Positions 16,104-26,572 are shown, counted from the stretch's first letter. The stretch: 64,000 nucleotides of DNA from Streptococcus sp. S784/96/1 (GCF_902729355.1 NZ_CACVCC010000006.1:37190-101189), one strand, 5' to 3'. Translations and numbers: made by a program. The notes: a model not told the origin generated them from the sequence alone.

Positions 16104-17858
16104 TTAATTCTGCATGGCTCCTGCTTGGAGTTCGTACATTTTATGATAGGTTCCACCAAGTTCTAAAAGCTCCTCATGGGTTCCAGACTCGATAATCCGT
16201 CCCTTGTCAAGCACGTAAATACAATTGGCATCTTGGATGGTTGACAATCGATGAGCAATCGCTATTGTTGTCCGACCTTTCCGCATCTTGGCAAGAGAAT
16301 TTTGCACAATACTCTCTGTCTCAGAATCAATATTGGCTGTTGCTTCGTCTAGAATGAGGATTTTAGGTTGACTGGCTACCGTTCTGGCAAAGGCCAAAAG
16401 CTGGCGCTTACCTGTTGAAAACGAAGAGCCACGCTCAGAAACTGGGGCATCATATTTTTCAGGTAATTTCTGAATAAATTGATCTGCATCAACAAACTCT
16501 GCTGCTGCTTGAATCTCTTCATCCGTCAACTGTTGATACATGGCAATATTAGATTTAATGGTTCCATGATATAGGAATGGATCTTGGAGAACTAAACCAA
16601 CATTTTTTCGTAACTCAGCTTGACTATAATCACGGATATCAATACCATCAAGAAGTACTTGCCCTTCTGCAAATTCATAGAAACGCATAAAAACATTGAT
16701 AATAGATGATTTCCCTGAACCTGTGTGACCAACAAAAGCAATGGTCTCACCTTTTTTCACTTCAAAGGAAATATCATCAAGAATTTTACGACTACCATCA
16801 TACGAGAAACTCACATTTTTAAAGACAATATTCCCTTGAGTCACCCTTGCACTGCTATTGTCATTTTGAACAGGTTCAAAACCAGTTTCATCAATCAGTT
16901 TGAAAACACGACCGGCAGATACCATAGAGGTTTGAAGTGTTGAAAAGTTTTGACTGACTTCAATAAGTGGATCAAAGAGACGATTCACATACTGGATAAA
17001 AGCATAGATTGTACCAGCTGTTACCGCTGTTTTCATTCCCATCGCTCCAAAATAGCCCATCAAAACAGCATAAGCAAGGAGTTTTAAAAGTGACATAGCA
17101 GGACGAAGCATCAAACTGTCTAAAGCCATAAAACGGTTTGAGTAAAGCACATGTTCTTCATTGATAGCATCAAACTCTTCTTTGAGACGCTCTTCCTGGT
17201 TGAAAGCCTGGATAATACGAATCCCTTCAATACTTTCAGCCAATTTACTGTTGATATCTGAGAGAAGCGAACGCGTTTTTTCAATAACAGCCGTTGACTT
17301 TTTACGGTATAAATTAACAAGAATAAAGATGAGGGGTAAGAAAATAACAACCAAACTCGTCAATTTAATGTCCAGAACCAACATGGTATAAAGCGTCACC
17401 GTGAAGACAAATATAGCTGAGATAAAACTTGATAAAATCCCAGAGAACATCTCACTGATGGATTCCGTATCATTGGTCAAACGAGACACAATTGAACCCG
17501 CAGGTGTTTTATCAAAATAAGACATTCCTAAGCGCTCCATTGTCGCAAAGGCATCACGACGAATATCTCGGACAATGCTGTAAGAAACACGCGCAAAAAG
17601 CAAATTACCTAGGTAAGAAAAAGCTGCGCGCAGTAGGTAAAGCAGATAATACCCCACCAAAATCAGACCTGCTGTCTGCGTCATATTGCCAAGGTAGTCA
17701 TCAATAAAGCGACTAGCCACCAATGGAATAATGGTTTGTAGAACGGTTGTGGTCAAAAGAAAAGCTAGCGCCAGAACAGTTAACCACTTATAATTTTTTA
17801 AATAGGATAGAAGACGTTTGAGAACTTCCCATTGATTTTGTTTAGTTTTCATCAACAC
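16104..17858 (-). CDS. ABC exporter half-transporter, catalytic-Glu subunit (LmrD-like)
   Basis: This is a 584-residue type I exporter with an N-terminal six-helix membrane domain (~20-310) and a C-terminal ATPase. Walker A is GHTGSGKSS and Walker B is ILILDEATANID, with the catalytic glutamate. Its signature motif is degenerate (FSTGKRQ in place of LSGGQ). It overlaps the partner gene by 17 bases, so the two are translationally coupled. The pair fits heterodimeric multidrug exporters such as LmrCD or BmrCD. Substrates unknown. Confidence 0.92.
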   Translation of the reverse strand: MLMKTKQNQWEVLKRLLSYLKNYKWLTVLALAFLLTTTVLQTIIPLVASRFIDDYLGNMTQTAGLILVGYYLLYLLRAAFSYLGNLLFARVSYSIVRDIRRDAFATMERLGMSYFDKTPAGSIVSRLTNDTESISEMFSGILSSFISAIFVFTVTLYTMLVLDIKLTSLVVIFLPLIFILVNLYRKKSTAVIEKTRSLLSDINSKLAESIEGIRIIQAFNQEERLKEEFDAINEEHVLYSNRFMALDSLMLRPAMSLLKLLAYAVLMGYFGAMGMKTAVTAGTIYAFIQYVNRLFDPLIEVSQNFSTLQTSMVSAGRVFKLIDETGFEPVQNDNSSARVTQGNIVFKNVSFSYDGSRKILDDISFEVKKGETIAFVGHTGSGKSSIINVFMRFYEFAEGQVLLDGIDIRDYSQAELRKNVGLVLQDPFLYHGTIKSNIAMYQQLTDEEIQAAAEFVDADQFIQKLPEKYDAPVSERGSSFSTGKRQLLAFARTVASQPKILILDEATANIDSETESIVQNSLAKMRKGRTTIAIAHRLSTIQDANCIYVLDKGRIIESGTHEELLELGGTYHKMYELQAGAMQN

Positions 17859-19584
17859 CCTCCATTTCTAATTGTTGTGAAGCATAAGTTTCAGCATACC
17901 AGCCATTTTGCGCCAACAGTTCTTCGTGAGTCCCACGTTCAAGGATACGCCCATCTTGCATGACCAAAATAAGGTCAGCGTGAACTACTGCTGATAAGCG
18001 ATGCGCTGTTATAATCGTTGTCTTATGGTCACGTGTCTCTTTCAGATTTTCAATAATGGCATGTTCGGTCTTAGCATCTACAGCAGATAGACTATCATCC
18101 AAAATCAGAATATCAGGATTCAAAATCATGGCACGGCTCATGGCCAAGCGCTGCTTTTGTCCCCCAGAAAGAGAAACACCCTTTTCACCAATAAGAGTGT
18201 CGAAGCCTTCAGGCATCGCCTTAATATCATCATAGACTTGAGACAGCTTAGTCGCTTTTTCCACTTGTTCCAATGGCAGAGCAGGATTTCCAAAACGAAC
18301 ATTTTCTAAGATTGTTGTCGCAAATAAAAATTGGTCTTGCGGAACATAACCAATCAAACCACGCAAATCAGACAATCGATAATCACGAATATTACAACCA
18401 TCTAACTTAATAGAGCCATCATTAACATCATATTCACGCAATAATAACTTAATCAAGGTTGTCTTACCAGAACCTGTCTGACCAACCAAGCCAAGTGTTT
18501 GACCCTTTTCAAGAGTAAAATGAATATCTTCAAGAGTAGGTTCACCCTCGTAAGCGAAGTGATCAATAGCGTATTCTAAACAACCATTGCAAATCCCCTC
18601 AACTGGACTATCTGTCTCCTGAACATCAGATTCTTGATCTAATAATTCAGCAATACGGTCATAGGAAACATTACCACGTTGTGTGATATTGAAAAGGAAT
18701 CCCACAGCCATCAAAGGCCAAACGAGCATATCTAAGTAGGTCACAAAAGTAACAAGATTACCGACAGTTACCTGCCCCGCTTGTACCATATAAGAACCGA
18801 CTAAAAGGGTCAAGACATAGCTAGCTCCTACAAAAAGCATCACTGTCGGATCAAACATCGCATTGTACTTCATTGACACCATATTTTTTTCAAAAGCTGC
18901 TTCATTAACTTTTTGAAAAGCTTGTGTTTCTTCTTCTTGGTAACCAAATGATTTGGTGACTTTGATACCTGAAACTGATTCTTGAACCTTATTGTTAAGG
19001 TCTGAAAAAGCCGCTTGAGATTGTCGGAATGATTCGTGATTCTTACGTCCCAAACGACTTGTTGCCAAGGCCATAAATGGTAAAGGTAACACCGCAATCA
19101 AGGTCATTTGCCAAGAAATGCTAAAGAACATAGTTGCCAATGTTACCAAAGCTGTTACCGAAGCATCAACTGCAGACATGACACCACCACCTGCAAGACG
19201 CGTCAAAGAGTTAATATCATTAGTCGCATGCGCCATCAAGTCCCCAGTACGGTATTTTTGATAAAAGGACGGAGACATTTTGGTAAAATGCTCAAACAAT
19301 CTGAAACGCATGATTTGGCCTAGACGATAGGATGTTCCAAAAATATACATTCGCCAAATATAACGTAAAAAATACATGCCTAGGGAAGCCAATAACAAAT
19401 AGATAAGGTTAATTACCAATTCTGTTTCCGTTAAGCTTCTACTAACAATGTGGTCAACAATCCCCCCCATCACAAAAGGGGGCACCAAATTAAGTACCGC
19501 GACCAAGCTCAGTGCAATAATCCCAATGAGATATCGGCGTCTTTCTTGATAGAAAAACCACCATAATTTTTTTATAATTTGCAT
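17842..19584 (-). CDS. ABC exporter half-transporter, canonical-signature subunit (LmrC-like)
   Basis: This 580-residue partner of the following exporter gene has a membrane domain at ~15-300. The ATPase has Walker A GQTGSGKTT, the canonical signature LSGGQKQR, and Walker B ILILDDSLSAVD, in which Asp replaces the catalytic Glu. With the degenerate signature in the partner, one ATP site is consensus and one is degenerate, as in LmrC/LmrD. First gene of the two-gene operon. Confidence 0.92.
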   Translation of the reverse strand: MQIIKKLWWFFYQERRRYLIGIIALSLVAVLNLVPPFVMGGIVDHIVSRSLTETELVINLIYLLLASLGMYFLRYIWRMYIFGTSYRLGQIMRFRLFEHFTKMSPSFYQKYRTGDLMAHATNDINSLTRLAGGGVMSAVDASVTALVTLATMFFSISWQMTLIAVLPLPFMALATSRLGRKNHESFRQSQAAFSDLNNKVQESVSGIKVTKSFGYQEEETQAFQKVNEAAFEKNMVSMKYNAMFDPTVMLFVGASYVLTLLVGSYMVQAGQVTVGNLVTFVTYLDMLVWPLMAVGFLFNITQRGNVSYDRIAELLDQESDVQETDSPVEGICNGCLEYAIDHFAYEGEPTLEDIHFTLEKGQTLGLVGQTGSGKTTLIKLLLREYDVNDGSIKLDGCNIRDYRLSDLRGLIGYVPQDQFLFATTILENVRFGNPALPLEQVEKATKLSQVYDDIKAMPEGFDTLIGEKGVSLSGGQKQRLAMSRAMILNPDILILDDSLSAVDAKTEHAIIENLKETRDHKTTIITAHRLSAVVHADLILVMQDGRILERGTHEELLAQNGWYAETYASQQLEMEGVDEN

Positions 19585-19727
19585 AATCTTAATGCAAGAC
19601 TTTCCGAATATTGGTTTAAACTTATTACAGAAAGACCTACCTGTTTCCCTTTCAATTTCTTTTCATCTATTGCCTGCTATTTTCAGCACACACAACTTTT
19701 ATCATACACCTTAGACCTTCTCAAAGG

Positions 19728-20222
19728 TCAAGTATTTTCTCTTACAAAATGCAAAGCATCCTTTAAATTGCTCACCTTTAGCACTTTTACAGTTGAGAAT
19801 TGTTCCAAAAGTTCTTCTGTCTTTTGATGGCTTTTTGGAAAACCCCATATAAAACGGATAAAGTTCCAATCAATACGCTTTGGGTTACCAGCACTATTAT
19901 CTTGAAAAAGGCTGTGCAAATACCGCTTAACAACACGATAAAGACACACCAAGCGTGGCACCTTTAGCCAGATGACCAGCTCTGCTCTTTTAAGACGAAC
20001 TTCCATTGAACTACCATAATTACCATCAATAATCCAAGAACTTCCTGATACCACTTTGTCTAATCGCTCCAAGAAAACCTCTTTTGAAACGGTATGCTTG
20101 TCATCAATCCAATTCAGTTTATCCAGATGGATGAGGGGAAGCTCCAATTCCTGAGCTAATCTCTTTGCTAGGGTTGACTTTCCAGAGCCTGGAGAACCAA
20201 TAATCATTATTCTCTGATACAT
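19728..20222 (-). CDS. P-loop adenylate kinase-like protein (FlaR/topology-modulation type)
   Basis: This is about 164 residues. The Walker A motif GSPGSGKSTLAKRLA sits at the N-terminus, followed by PLIHLDKLNW and the WIIDGNYGSS segment typical of the 'DNA topology modulation protein' kinase-like family. Arg-rich lid-like residues follow (LYRVVKRYL). It has RBS GGAGG with start ATG at 20222 or 20225. The substrate is not known. It is transcribed alone. Confidence 0.8.
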   Translation of the reverse strand: MYQRIMIIGSPGSGKSTLAKRLAQELELPLIHLDKLNWIDDKHTVSKEVFLERLDKVVSGSSWIIDGNYGSSMEVRLKRAELVIWLKVPRLVCLYRVVKRYLHSLFQDNSAGNPKRIDWNFIRFIWGFPKSHQKTEELLEQFSTVKVLKVSNLKDALHFVRENT

Positions 20223-20225
20223 CAT

Positions 20226-20676
20226 CTACCTCCAAGAAAGGAAGGCTGGTAAACCTATTCCAGCCTTCTTTTTTATAGTAATAGTCGTTGCAGTTCGTAA
20301 AATGCTATAGTTATTTAGTATCATTTTTATTAGCACTTATCCTAATGTAGTGTGTGGGTTTGCTCCAATTTAGAGATCCTAGTTCTCCTTCACTCTTTAA
20401 TTTATAAGTTCAGGCTGAAATTATTCATTGGACATTCTCACTCCTCATATTAAAACTTGACAGTTTGAGTGTTTTCACCATTTCAGAAAGGGTTAGTTAT
20501 GGCGACTACGTCGCCCATGATTTTTTCAAAAATCAATTACTAATATAATACAGTTATATGTTGATAGCATAAGTTAATAACTTTATCAATATTGTGATAT
20601 TTTAAAACTAAGTAACTATAAAACAGTTCTGTATAAAAGATCATTCAGAAATTGAAAATTTAAGTAGTAAAAGAAG
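20226..20676. other. Gene-free gap
   Basis: I see no coding region. It holds an AT-rich stretch and a short GGCGACTACGTCGCC palindrome (around 20501-20515), followed by a TTTTTTC-AAAAATC inverted repeat. This may be the end of vanZ-side transcription or a small regulatory RNA; I cannot decide. Confidence 0.4.
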
Positions 20677-21195
20677 TTACAACTTATACCCCACTCTCAA
20701 TAAAGTTTGTAGCTTATTAAATGTCCAAAAAGCAATAGCGCCCCCAAGTGTATTAGTCCAAAGGTCATCAATCTCAAAGACACGATTGGCATCAATAAGC
20801 AAATCTAAGATTAACTGCCCTACCTCAATGGTTAAGGAAATAGCAAAGCTTAACCAAAGGATTTTCTTCAGATTTCTCAAGTTTGGAAAAAGACCAAGCA
20901 AACCTAACATCAAGGGAAATATCAAGAAGATATTCATCACATTCTGAGTGATGACCCAAAATATTTCCAAGGCAGTATCTAATTCTCCAAAACCGATTAA
21001 AGAATTAAAGGGAACTAATAGAAACACCATTCTTCCAACCGAAAAGACATTAGGGGTCTCTACACCCTCAATAGTCCCATACTGAGGTGTCCAGCACAGC
21101 AATACTAATGTTAAGCTATACAGAATCACTAAACTCCAAGTTAGCTGACGTCCTTTTAAGGTTAGCTCTGCTTGTTTATCAAAAAAACTAGGCAT
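20677..21195 (-). CDS. VanZ family membrane protein
   Basis: This 172-residue protein has four or five hydrophobic segments and the family motif FAISLTIEVGQLILDL together with FEIDDLWTNTLGGAIAFW. VanZ-like proteins are associated with low-level teicoplanin resistance in enterococci, but streptococcal members have no proven role. Its start overlaps the stop of rlmN by one base (TAATG), so it is translationally coupled to rlmN. Confidence 0.88.
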   Translation of the reverse strand: MPSFFDKQAELTLKGRQLTWSLVILYSLTLVLLCWTPQYGTIEGVETPNVFSVGRMVFLLVPFNSLIGFGELDTALEIFWVITQNVMNIFLIFPLMLGLLGLFPNLRNLKKILWLSFAISLTIEVGQLILDLLIDANRVFEIDDLWTNTLGGAIAFWTFNKLQTLLRVGYKL

Positions 21196-22346
21196 TAACG
21201 ACCTGCCGCTTCAACAACTGCTTTACGGCGATCAGCCTTCATCGTATTTGAACGAAGCTGCCCACAAGCCGCATCAATATCCGTTCCATGCTCTTGACGC
21301 ACGACACAGTTAACGCCATTCTTCTTAAGAACATCATAGAATGCAGCTGTTCTTTCCTTCGTCGAACGACTATACTGATCGTGTTCTGAAACAGGGTTAT
21401 AAGGAATTAAGTTAATATAAGATAACTTGCGAATTTTCTTTGTTAAATCAGCCAATTCTTGGGCATTTTCAACATGATCATTGACTTCATTGAGCATAAT
21501 ATATTCAAAGGTTACACGACGGTTAGTTGTCTCAATATAATATTCAATAGCCTCAAACAGTTTCTCTAGTGGGAAAGAACGATTGATACGCATGATATTT
21601 GAACGTAAGTCATTATTGGGTGCATGAAGAGAGACCGCAAGATTGACTTGCACACCTTCATTAGCAAAATCTTTAATTTTATGGGCTAAGCCAGAGGTTG
21701 ATACTGTAATATGGCGCGCACCAATTGCAAGCCCCTTGTCATCATTAACGACATGAAGGAAATTCATCACATTGGTATAATTATCGAGTGGCTCACCAAT
21801 TCCCATCACAACGATATGGCTGACACGCTCTCCTTGGCCTCGCTCATCAAAATATTTTTGCACCAACATGATTTGAGCAACAATCTCTCCACTCACCAAG
21901 TCACGTTGTTTAGGAATCAAGCCAGAGGCACAAAAAGTACATCCAATATTGCATCCCACTTGAGTCGTCACACAGACAGAAAGACCATAATGCTGACGCA
22001 TCAAAACGGTCTCAATCAACATTCCATCAGGAAGCTCAAACAAATATTTAACCGTACCATCTTTTGACTCTTGGACAATACGTTGCTTAAGAGGATTAAT
22101 ACAAAAGTGTTCATCCAATTTCGCAATAAAATCTTTTGAAATATTAGTCATTTCATCAAATGATTGGACACGTTTGCGATACAACCAATCCCAGATTTGA
22201 GTCGCACGGAATTTTTTCTCACCATTTTCAATCGCCCACTCAATCAACTGTTCCTGTGTCAAATTATAAATAGAAGGTTTATAATCTGGCATATCTTCTA
22301 ATTTTGGACGACGCTTTGATCGTGTTACCTTTATATCTTCAGTCAT
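21195..22346 (-). CDS. rlmN: 23S rRNA (adenine-2503-C2)-methyltransferase
   Basis: This 383-residue radical SAM methyltransferase acts on A2503 of 23S rRNA and on some tRNAs. The CxxxCxxC cluster motif is [13 protein letters not shown]. The methyl-carrying cysteine region is [10 protein letters not shown] near the C-terminus, and GIGEPLDNY is the GGEP-like motif. Length is standard. It sits upstream of vanZ with a one-base overlap. Confidence 0.96.
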   Translation of the reverse strand: MTEDIKVTRSKRRPKLEDMPDYKPSIYNLTQEQLIEWAIENGEKKFRATQIWDWLYRKRVQSFDEMTNISKDFIAKLDEHFCINPLKQRIVQESKDGTVKYLFELPDGMLIETVLMRQHYGLSVCVTTQVGCNIGCTFCASGLIPKQRDLVSGEIVAQIMLVQKYFDERGQGERVSHIVVMGIGEPLDNYTNVMNFLHVVNDDKGLAIGARHITVSTSGLAHKIKDFANEGVQVNLAVSLHAPNNDLRSNIMRINRSFPLEKLFEAIEYYIETTNRRVTFEYIMLNEVNDHVENAQELADLTKKIRKLSYINLIPYNPVSEHDQYSRSTKERTAAFYDVLKKNGVNCVVRQEHGTDIDAACGQLRSNTMKADRRKAVVEAAGR

Positions 22347-22461
22347 TAATAAAGCACCAGAGAGTTAACTAAACTGAGAAAGTGACTATATTTTCCCAAT
22401 GATAACCTCACATTCAACTATTTCCTTAGTTAAACATCCTTTCATTTTTCATATTAACAAA

Positions 22462-23007
22462 CTATTGTTCTTTTTTACGAATGGTAAAATGCTGTTTGCC
22501 ATCCGAGTTTTTTTGGTCAAAATCACGCCGACGGGATTTTTCTGTCTTTTCCCGATTGACACTGCTCATTTTAAAGTCTTTTTGAGGCTTTTTAGCGGAT
22601 AATCTACGGCGACGCTTACGACGACGTTTATTCTGCTCTTCATCCTCTGATATTATTTCACGAGGCTCTCCATTTTCTAAAACAAAATAAGCACAGCCAA
22701 AAGCACAATGCTCGTTAAGATAATCTTCTAAGCGAGAAATTTTCAGTGTATTAGCTACTGATTTATCCTCACGATAAAAACCTTTCAGACGAAGTTGTTC
22801 GTTACCCCAATCGCCAACAATGTAATCATACTTTAGAAGCCATTCCGAAAAACGTTGAGTGAAAGCCTCAGTATCAAAGGCTTCCTTGTGATTTTTTAAA
22901 AGCGTAAAACTCGTATCATCAGATTTTACAATCTGATCAAAATAAACAAAAACAGGCCCTGGAAATTTATTGTAATTAAATAATTCAGGAGAAATCTCTT
23001 TACGCAT
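22462..23007 (-). CDS. yutD: YutD family protein
   Basis: This is about 181 residues from the ATG at 23007, preferred because AAAGGA lies upstream (the longer frame starts with TTG). The N-terminal ~115 residues match YutD-like proteins (FNYNKFPGPVFVYF, YDYIVGDWGNEQLRLKGFY). The C-terminal third is a very basic tail (KRRRKRRRRLSAKK), which may bind nucleic acid. It lies upstream of rlmN, a common neighbourhood. Function unknown. Confidence 0.85.
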   Translation of the reverse strand: MRKEISPELFNYNKFPGPVFVYFDQIVKSDDTSFTLLKNHKEAFDTEAFTQRFSEWLLKYDYIVGDWGNEQLRLKGFYREDKSVANTLKISRLEDYLNEHCAFGCAYFVLENGEPREIISEDEEQNKRRRKRRRRLSAKKPQKDFKMSSVNREKTEKSRRRDFDQKNSDGKQHFTIRKKEQ

Positions 23008-23138
23008 TTTATTCCTTTCTATCAATATCCTATCATAAATAGGTCAATTTTATATAGTTTAAAAAACAGTTGCTTCATACTATTATAACCCTAATATTAT
23101 ACCCTATTTTTTTCTAAAATGTTAGTAAAAATAAGAAA

Positions 23139-23428
23139 GAATCATTCCCGTAGTTGCTAATTTCAATGAGTGATTTCAGGATAGAAAAGTCAATTTTTTG
23201 AAAATACAATCAAATAACCCATATTATGCGCGATACAACTGTCCTTACACCTACAATTTCAATTACCTTTATATCTGAAAACGCCAAAACTTTGTGGCGA
23301 TAATGTTGAAAAATGGATGTTCTTCTATAAGTTGATAAGCTAAAACGTTAATATCATGTGGCGATTGTTATTTTTATAGTCTTCCAATCGCTTGATAGGA
23401 CCGAGAGGAAGAACAACGGGAATGATTC
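23139..23428. mobile_element. Possible small non-autonomous element with inverted ends
   Basis: GAATCATTCCCGT at 23139-23151 recurs inverted at 23416-23428, with extra partial matches just inside, enclosing about 290 bases. Inside are two copies of TGTGGCGAT. No open frame survives on either strand. It could be a MITE-like element or the scar of an insertion sequence. I did not find clear target-site duplications. Confidence 0.4.
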
Positions 23429-24025
23429 AGAAAAGACGTTCACCCCCTCTTTTAGTGAGACTCAAAAAACGAAATAATAGACTCATTTGATCAATTTTAT
23501 ACAGACTAAAACCGTAAACGTTTATCACATACATTTTAAAAGATTTAAACCAATCTAATCACTTTTAGTAAAATGTTATAAATCATTTACCATCAAAAAA
23601 ACAACTAAAACAAGTCAGTAAAAAATCCTCTATCAAGATAACAGTTATTATACCAAACAAGTCAACCTCTTATACCTAATTTCTAAATGACCTGATTTAG
23701 CAAGTTATGACAACACTCCTACAGAACGCCAACAACTATAGCCAAAGTAGTCGTTCACTTGTGTTTTTTAAAGATAAAAAATCAAAAAAGCGACACACTA
23801 TTACCCAAAAGTTGTACAAGCATTTAATGGTAACATACAAAATAAGCATGAATTTTTTTATTTACGATTTAAACACTAAAAGGCACAAAATCATCTGTTT
23901 TACAATCGGATTCTATGCCTTTTAACCATGTTTTAAACATAAGAACAACAAAAAGAATCCCTAAATTTTCCAAACAGACTAGCCAAGGTTATATCATATA
24001 AAACTAATTCTAATAGTTTGGGTAA
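23429..24025. other. Gene-free AT-rich gap
   Basis: No supportable gene is seen. A 72-codon frame at 23707-23925 has no ribosome binding site and biased, low-complexity composition, so I do not call it. Confidence 0.45.
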
Positions 24026-24667
24026 TTAATCCTTAATTCCATTCTGTTCAACTCTTACCAGAGCATTATTTTCAAAATCTAGAATTAGAGTAGCTCCACT
24101 ATCCGTTTTAAGACCACTGGTCCAAACCGCTTGTATTTCCTCTTTTTCTGAGGAAACTGCCTGTGACATCACATCAGGTTGCCCAAGCTTATCCGATATA
24201 GCTTTGAAACTATCACCAGGTATATTCTCTTGAGAAATCTTTAAAGCATCAACATCCGATTTTGTGATAGTTTCTTCACGGTTAAATTGAAAGTTTGAAA
24301 TAGAACGAACAATACTACTATCTTGATAAATGTGGACACGTAACGATACTTGGTCAAAATTCCAAGTGTATAGATCAACAGAAACACTACCTGCAGGAAC
24401 TGTTTCGTGGCTCATAGGCTCACCAAACAGATTTTTTAAACCTTCAAGATTTGTACCACCTTTAAACTCATTAGCAGCACTGGCTAATTGAATATCATTA
24501 AACTTCAGTCGTATATCTTGATGAATTGGGGTTGTATCTTTTTTTACAACATTAGTATCTAATGTAACATTTTCAACAGTTTTTACTTCTGTATCTTTCT
24601 TAGAAGAACAAGCTGATAAACAAAGAAAAAATATCCCAAGTCCTAGAAATAATAAGTTTTTTTTCAT
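24026..24667 (-). CDS. DUF4947-like lipoprotein
   Basis: This is 213 residues from the ATG at 24667 (RBS AAAGGA); the longer frame to 24796 only runs into the tmRNA. The lipoprotein signal is MKKNLLFLGLGIFFLCLSAC with lipobox LSAC. The mature part holds two repeats with a L-x-x-x-x-G-x-P-x-x motif (NLFGEPMSHE, DKLGQPDVMS), reminiscent of SmpA/BLIP-like folds and of streptococcal DUF4947 proteins. Surface-tethered; function unknown. It follows the tmRNA terminator, on the same strand. Confidence 0.75.
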   Translation of the reverse strand: MKKNLLFLGLGIFFLCLSACSSKKDTEVKTVENVTLDTNVVKKDTTPIHQDIRLKFNDIQLASAANEFKGGTNLEGLKNLFGEPMSHETVPAGSVSVDLYTWNFDQVSLRVHIYQDSSIVRSISNFQFNREETITKSDVDALKISQENIPGDSFKAISDKLGQPDVMSQAVSSEKEEIQAVWTSGLKTDSGATLILDFENNALVRVEQNGIKD

Positions 24668-24679
24668 CTTTTTTCCTTT

Positions 24680-24705
24680 AAAAAAATGGCAGAAAAAATC
24701 TGCCA
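24680..24705 (-). terminator. tmRNA terminator
   Basis: On the minus strand TGGCAGA and TCTGCCA (24687-24705) form a stem followed by seven Ts, 9 bases after the tmRNA CCA end. It also lies in the leader of the lipoprotein gene. Confidence 0.8.
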
Positions 24706-24713
24706 AATAGATA

Positions 24714-25057
24714 TGGAGCCGGTGGGAGTCGAACCCACGTCCAAACACCTGCCAACACATTCGTCTACAACCATAGGTTATGTCTTGCTTTAACAAAATT
24801 TTGACACATAACTCAAGCCCAAACCTTGCGAGTCTATCAATCTCTTTTTAACTAGCTAGACAATAGTCAAACGTAGCTTGCTGTTTTAAGACTTCTAATA
24901 AGACACAAGCAATCTTATAGAAATCACGCTTGCTGGTGTTTAGGCAGCGAAAGCGTAAGAGTTTGTATTTTTTGCAGTTATATTTAACTGAACGTTAACG
25001 CCGTCACGCGAGTCGCAAAATGTGCCTCATAATGCCTGTCGAATCCGTAACGACCCC
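24714..25057 (-). ncRNA. ssrA: tmRNA
   Basis: The RNA begins GGGGTCGTTACGGATTCGAC and ends with the tRNA-like 3' half GGTTCGACTCCCACCGGCTCC plus encoded A, about 344 nt. The resume codon opens the tag frame GCAAAAAATACAAACTC... encoding AKNTNSYAFAA then TAA. It rescues stalled ribosomes together with SmpB. It lies beside tRNA-Arg. Confidence 0.96.
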
Positions 25058-25077
25058 ATTACGTGTAACACTTTTTA

Positions 25078-25106
25078 AGTATAACAAATTTTCATCTCCC
25101 TTGCAA
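25078..25106 (-). promoter_or_regulatory. ssrA promoter
   Basis: TTGCAA (25101-25106), a 17-base spacer and TATACT (25078-25083) on the minus strand lie 20 bases before the mature tmRNA 5' end, consistent with a short processed leader. Confidence 0.65.
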
Positions 25107-25206
25107 TCTTCAGACAAGCTTTTAGAGCAAATAGAAGATATCAGCGATTAGCATTTGTTATGAACATTAAAAAGCTTAAATCACAAGGACTTCTCTGTAT
25201 CCTTCA

Positions 25207-25278
25207 TCCACTCTAAGGGAATCGAACCCCTATTTCAAGAACCGGAATCTTGCGTGATATCCATTACACTAAGAGTGG
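25207..25278 (-). tRNA. tRNA-Arg (anticodon CCG)
   Basis: The acceptor CCACTCT/AGAGTGG, D-arm, anticodon arm CAAGA-TTCCGGT-TCTTG and T-arm GGGGTTCGATTCCCC all fold. The anticodon is CCG, reading CGG. The CCA end is not encoded. Confidence 0.9.
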
Positions 25279-25345
25279 TAACTAAATTATTATAGCATGA
25301 AAAATCAAAAATTAAAAGACCTGTTTAACAGGTCTTTGGTTAAAA

Positions 25346-26554
25346 TTACAATTCGATATCACCGAAAAGGTCAGCCATTGAGAAGCCAGTTTGTGTTTCT
25401 GGTAATTCGTAATCGCGTTTAGCTTCACGTTTTGGAGCACGACGACGTGGTTGACGTTTTTCGCCTTCTTCATTGGAATTTTCTTCACGTGCTGGACGCT
25501 CTTCCAATGCTTTGATTGAAAGTGATACACGTTCAGCTTCAGCATTTACTTCAAGAACTTTAACAGTTACATCTTGACCTGCTGAAAGAACATCTTTTGG
25601 ATTTTCAACACGTTTGTGTGAAATTTGTGAGATGTGAACAAGTCCATCAATACCTGGTAATACTTCAACGAAAGCACCGAAGTCAGTCAAGCGTTTAACT
25701 TTACCTTCAATAACATCGCCAGCTGCAAGTTTTTGCTCAACGCCATCCCATGGTCCAGGTGTTGTTGCTTTAAGAGAAAGTGATACACGTCCTTCTTCCT
25801 CATCAATTGCAAGAACTTTAACTTCTACTTCTTCACCTACAGATACAACTGATTTTGGAGAAGCGTTGCGTTCGTGTGACAATTCAGTCACGTGAACAAG
25901 TCCATCAACACCACCAAGGTCGATGAAAGCACCGAAGCTTGTCAAACGAGCAACTTTACCAGTAACAACTGAACCAACTTCAATATTTGAGAAAATTTCT
26001 TGACGAGCTGCTGCAGCTATTTCTTCAACAACTTCACGACGTGACAAGATGAAACGGTTTTCAGCAGCATCAACTTCTTTAATTTTAGCATCAAACTCTT
26101 GACCAACAAATTGTTCAGTGTTACGAACAAAGCGTGTATCAATCATTGACGCAGGGATGAAACCACGAAGTCCTTCAAACTCAACTGAAAGTCCACCTTT
26201 AACAGCACGAGTCCCTTTAACAGTAACAACTTCGCCTTCACGACCAACTAATTTGTCCCAAGCTTTGCGAGCTTCCAAACGTTTTTTAGATACAAGGTAA
26301 GTTACTGTATCAGTATCTTTACCTACAACTTGACGAAGAACAAGCACTTCAAGTGTTTCGCCAGCTTTTACAAGGTCATTGATGTCAGCATTACGGTCGT
26401 TAGTCAATTCACGAAGAGTCAATACACCTTCAACACCAGTACCACTGATGATAAGGTTAGCTTGACCAGCGTCAACTGTCAATACTTCTGCAGTGACAAC
26501 ATCACCTGGGTTAACTTCGCTAACACTGTTTAGCAAATCTTCAAATTCATTCAT
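25346..26554 (-). CDS. rpsA: 30S ribosomal protein S1
   Basis: This is 402 residues from the ATG at 26554, with GGAGG 11 bases upstream; the longer frame runs through tRNA-Gln and is not real. It holds four S1 OB-fold repeats, e.g. [20 protein letters not shown] and [20 protein letters not shown], which is the short Firmicute form (E. coli has six). A basic C-terminal stretch ([15 protein letters not shown]) follows. It binds mRNA on the small subunit. Confidence 0.96.
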   Translation of the reverse strand: MNEFEDLLNSVSEVNPGDVVTAEVLTVDAGQANLIISGTGVEGVLTLRELTNDRNADINDLVKAGETLEVLVLRQVVGKDTDTVTYLVSKKRLEARKAWDKLVGREGEVVTVKGTRAVKGGLSVEFEGLRGFIPASMIDTRFVRNTEQFVGQEFDAKIKEVDAAENRFILSRREVVEEIAAAARQEIFSNIEVGSVVTGKVARLTSFGAFIDLGGVDGLVHVTELSHERNASPKSVVSVGEEVEVKVLAIDEEEGRVSLSLKATTPGPWDGVEQKLAAGDVIEGKVKRLTDFGAFVEVLPGIDGLVHISQISHKRVENPKDVLSAGQDVTVKVLEVNAEAERVSLSIKALEERPAREENSNEEGEKRQPRRRAPKREAKRDYELPETQTGFSMADLFGDIEL

Positions 26555-26572
26555 TCTAAAAAATCCTCCAAC

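Noticed and set aside
23707..23925. 72-codon plus-strand frame in the 23-24 kb gap
   Set aside because: No RBS, low-complexity Lys/Asn-rich composition typical of AT-rich noncoding DNA.
24668..24796. N-terminal extension of the DUF4947-like lipoprotein
   Set aside because: It would be coded by the tmRNA 3' end; the ATG at 24667 has an RBS and a proper lipoprotein signal.
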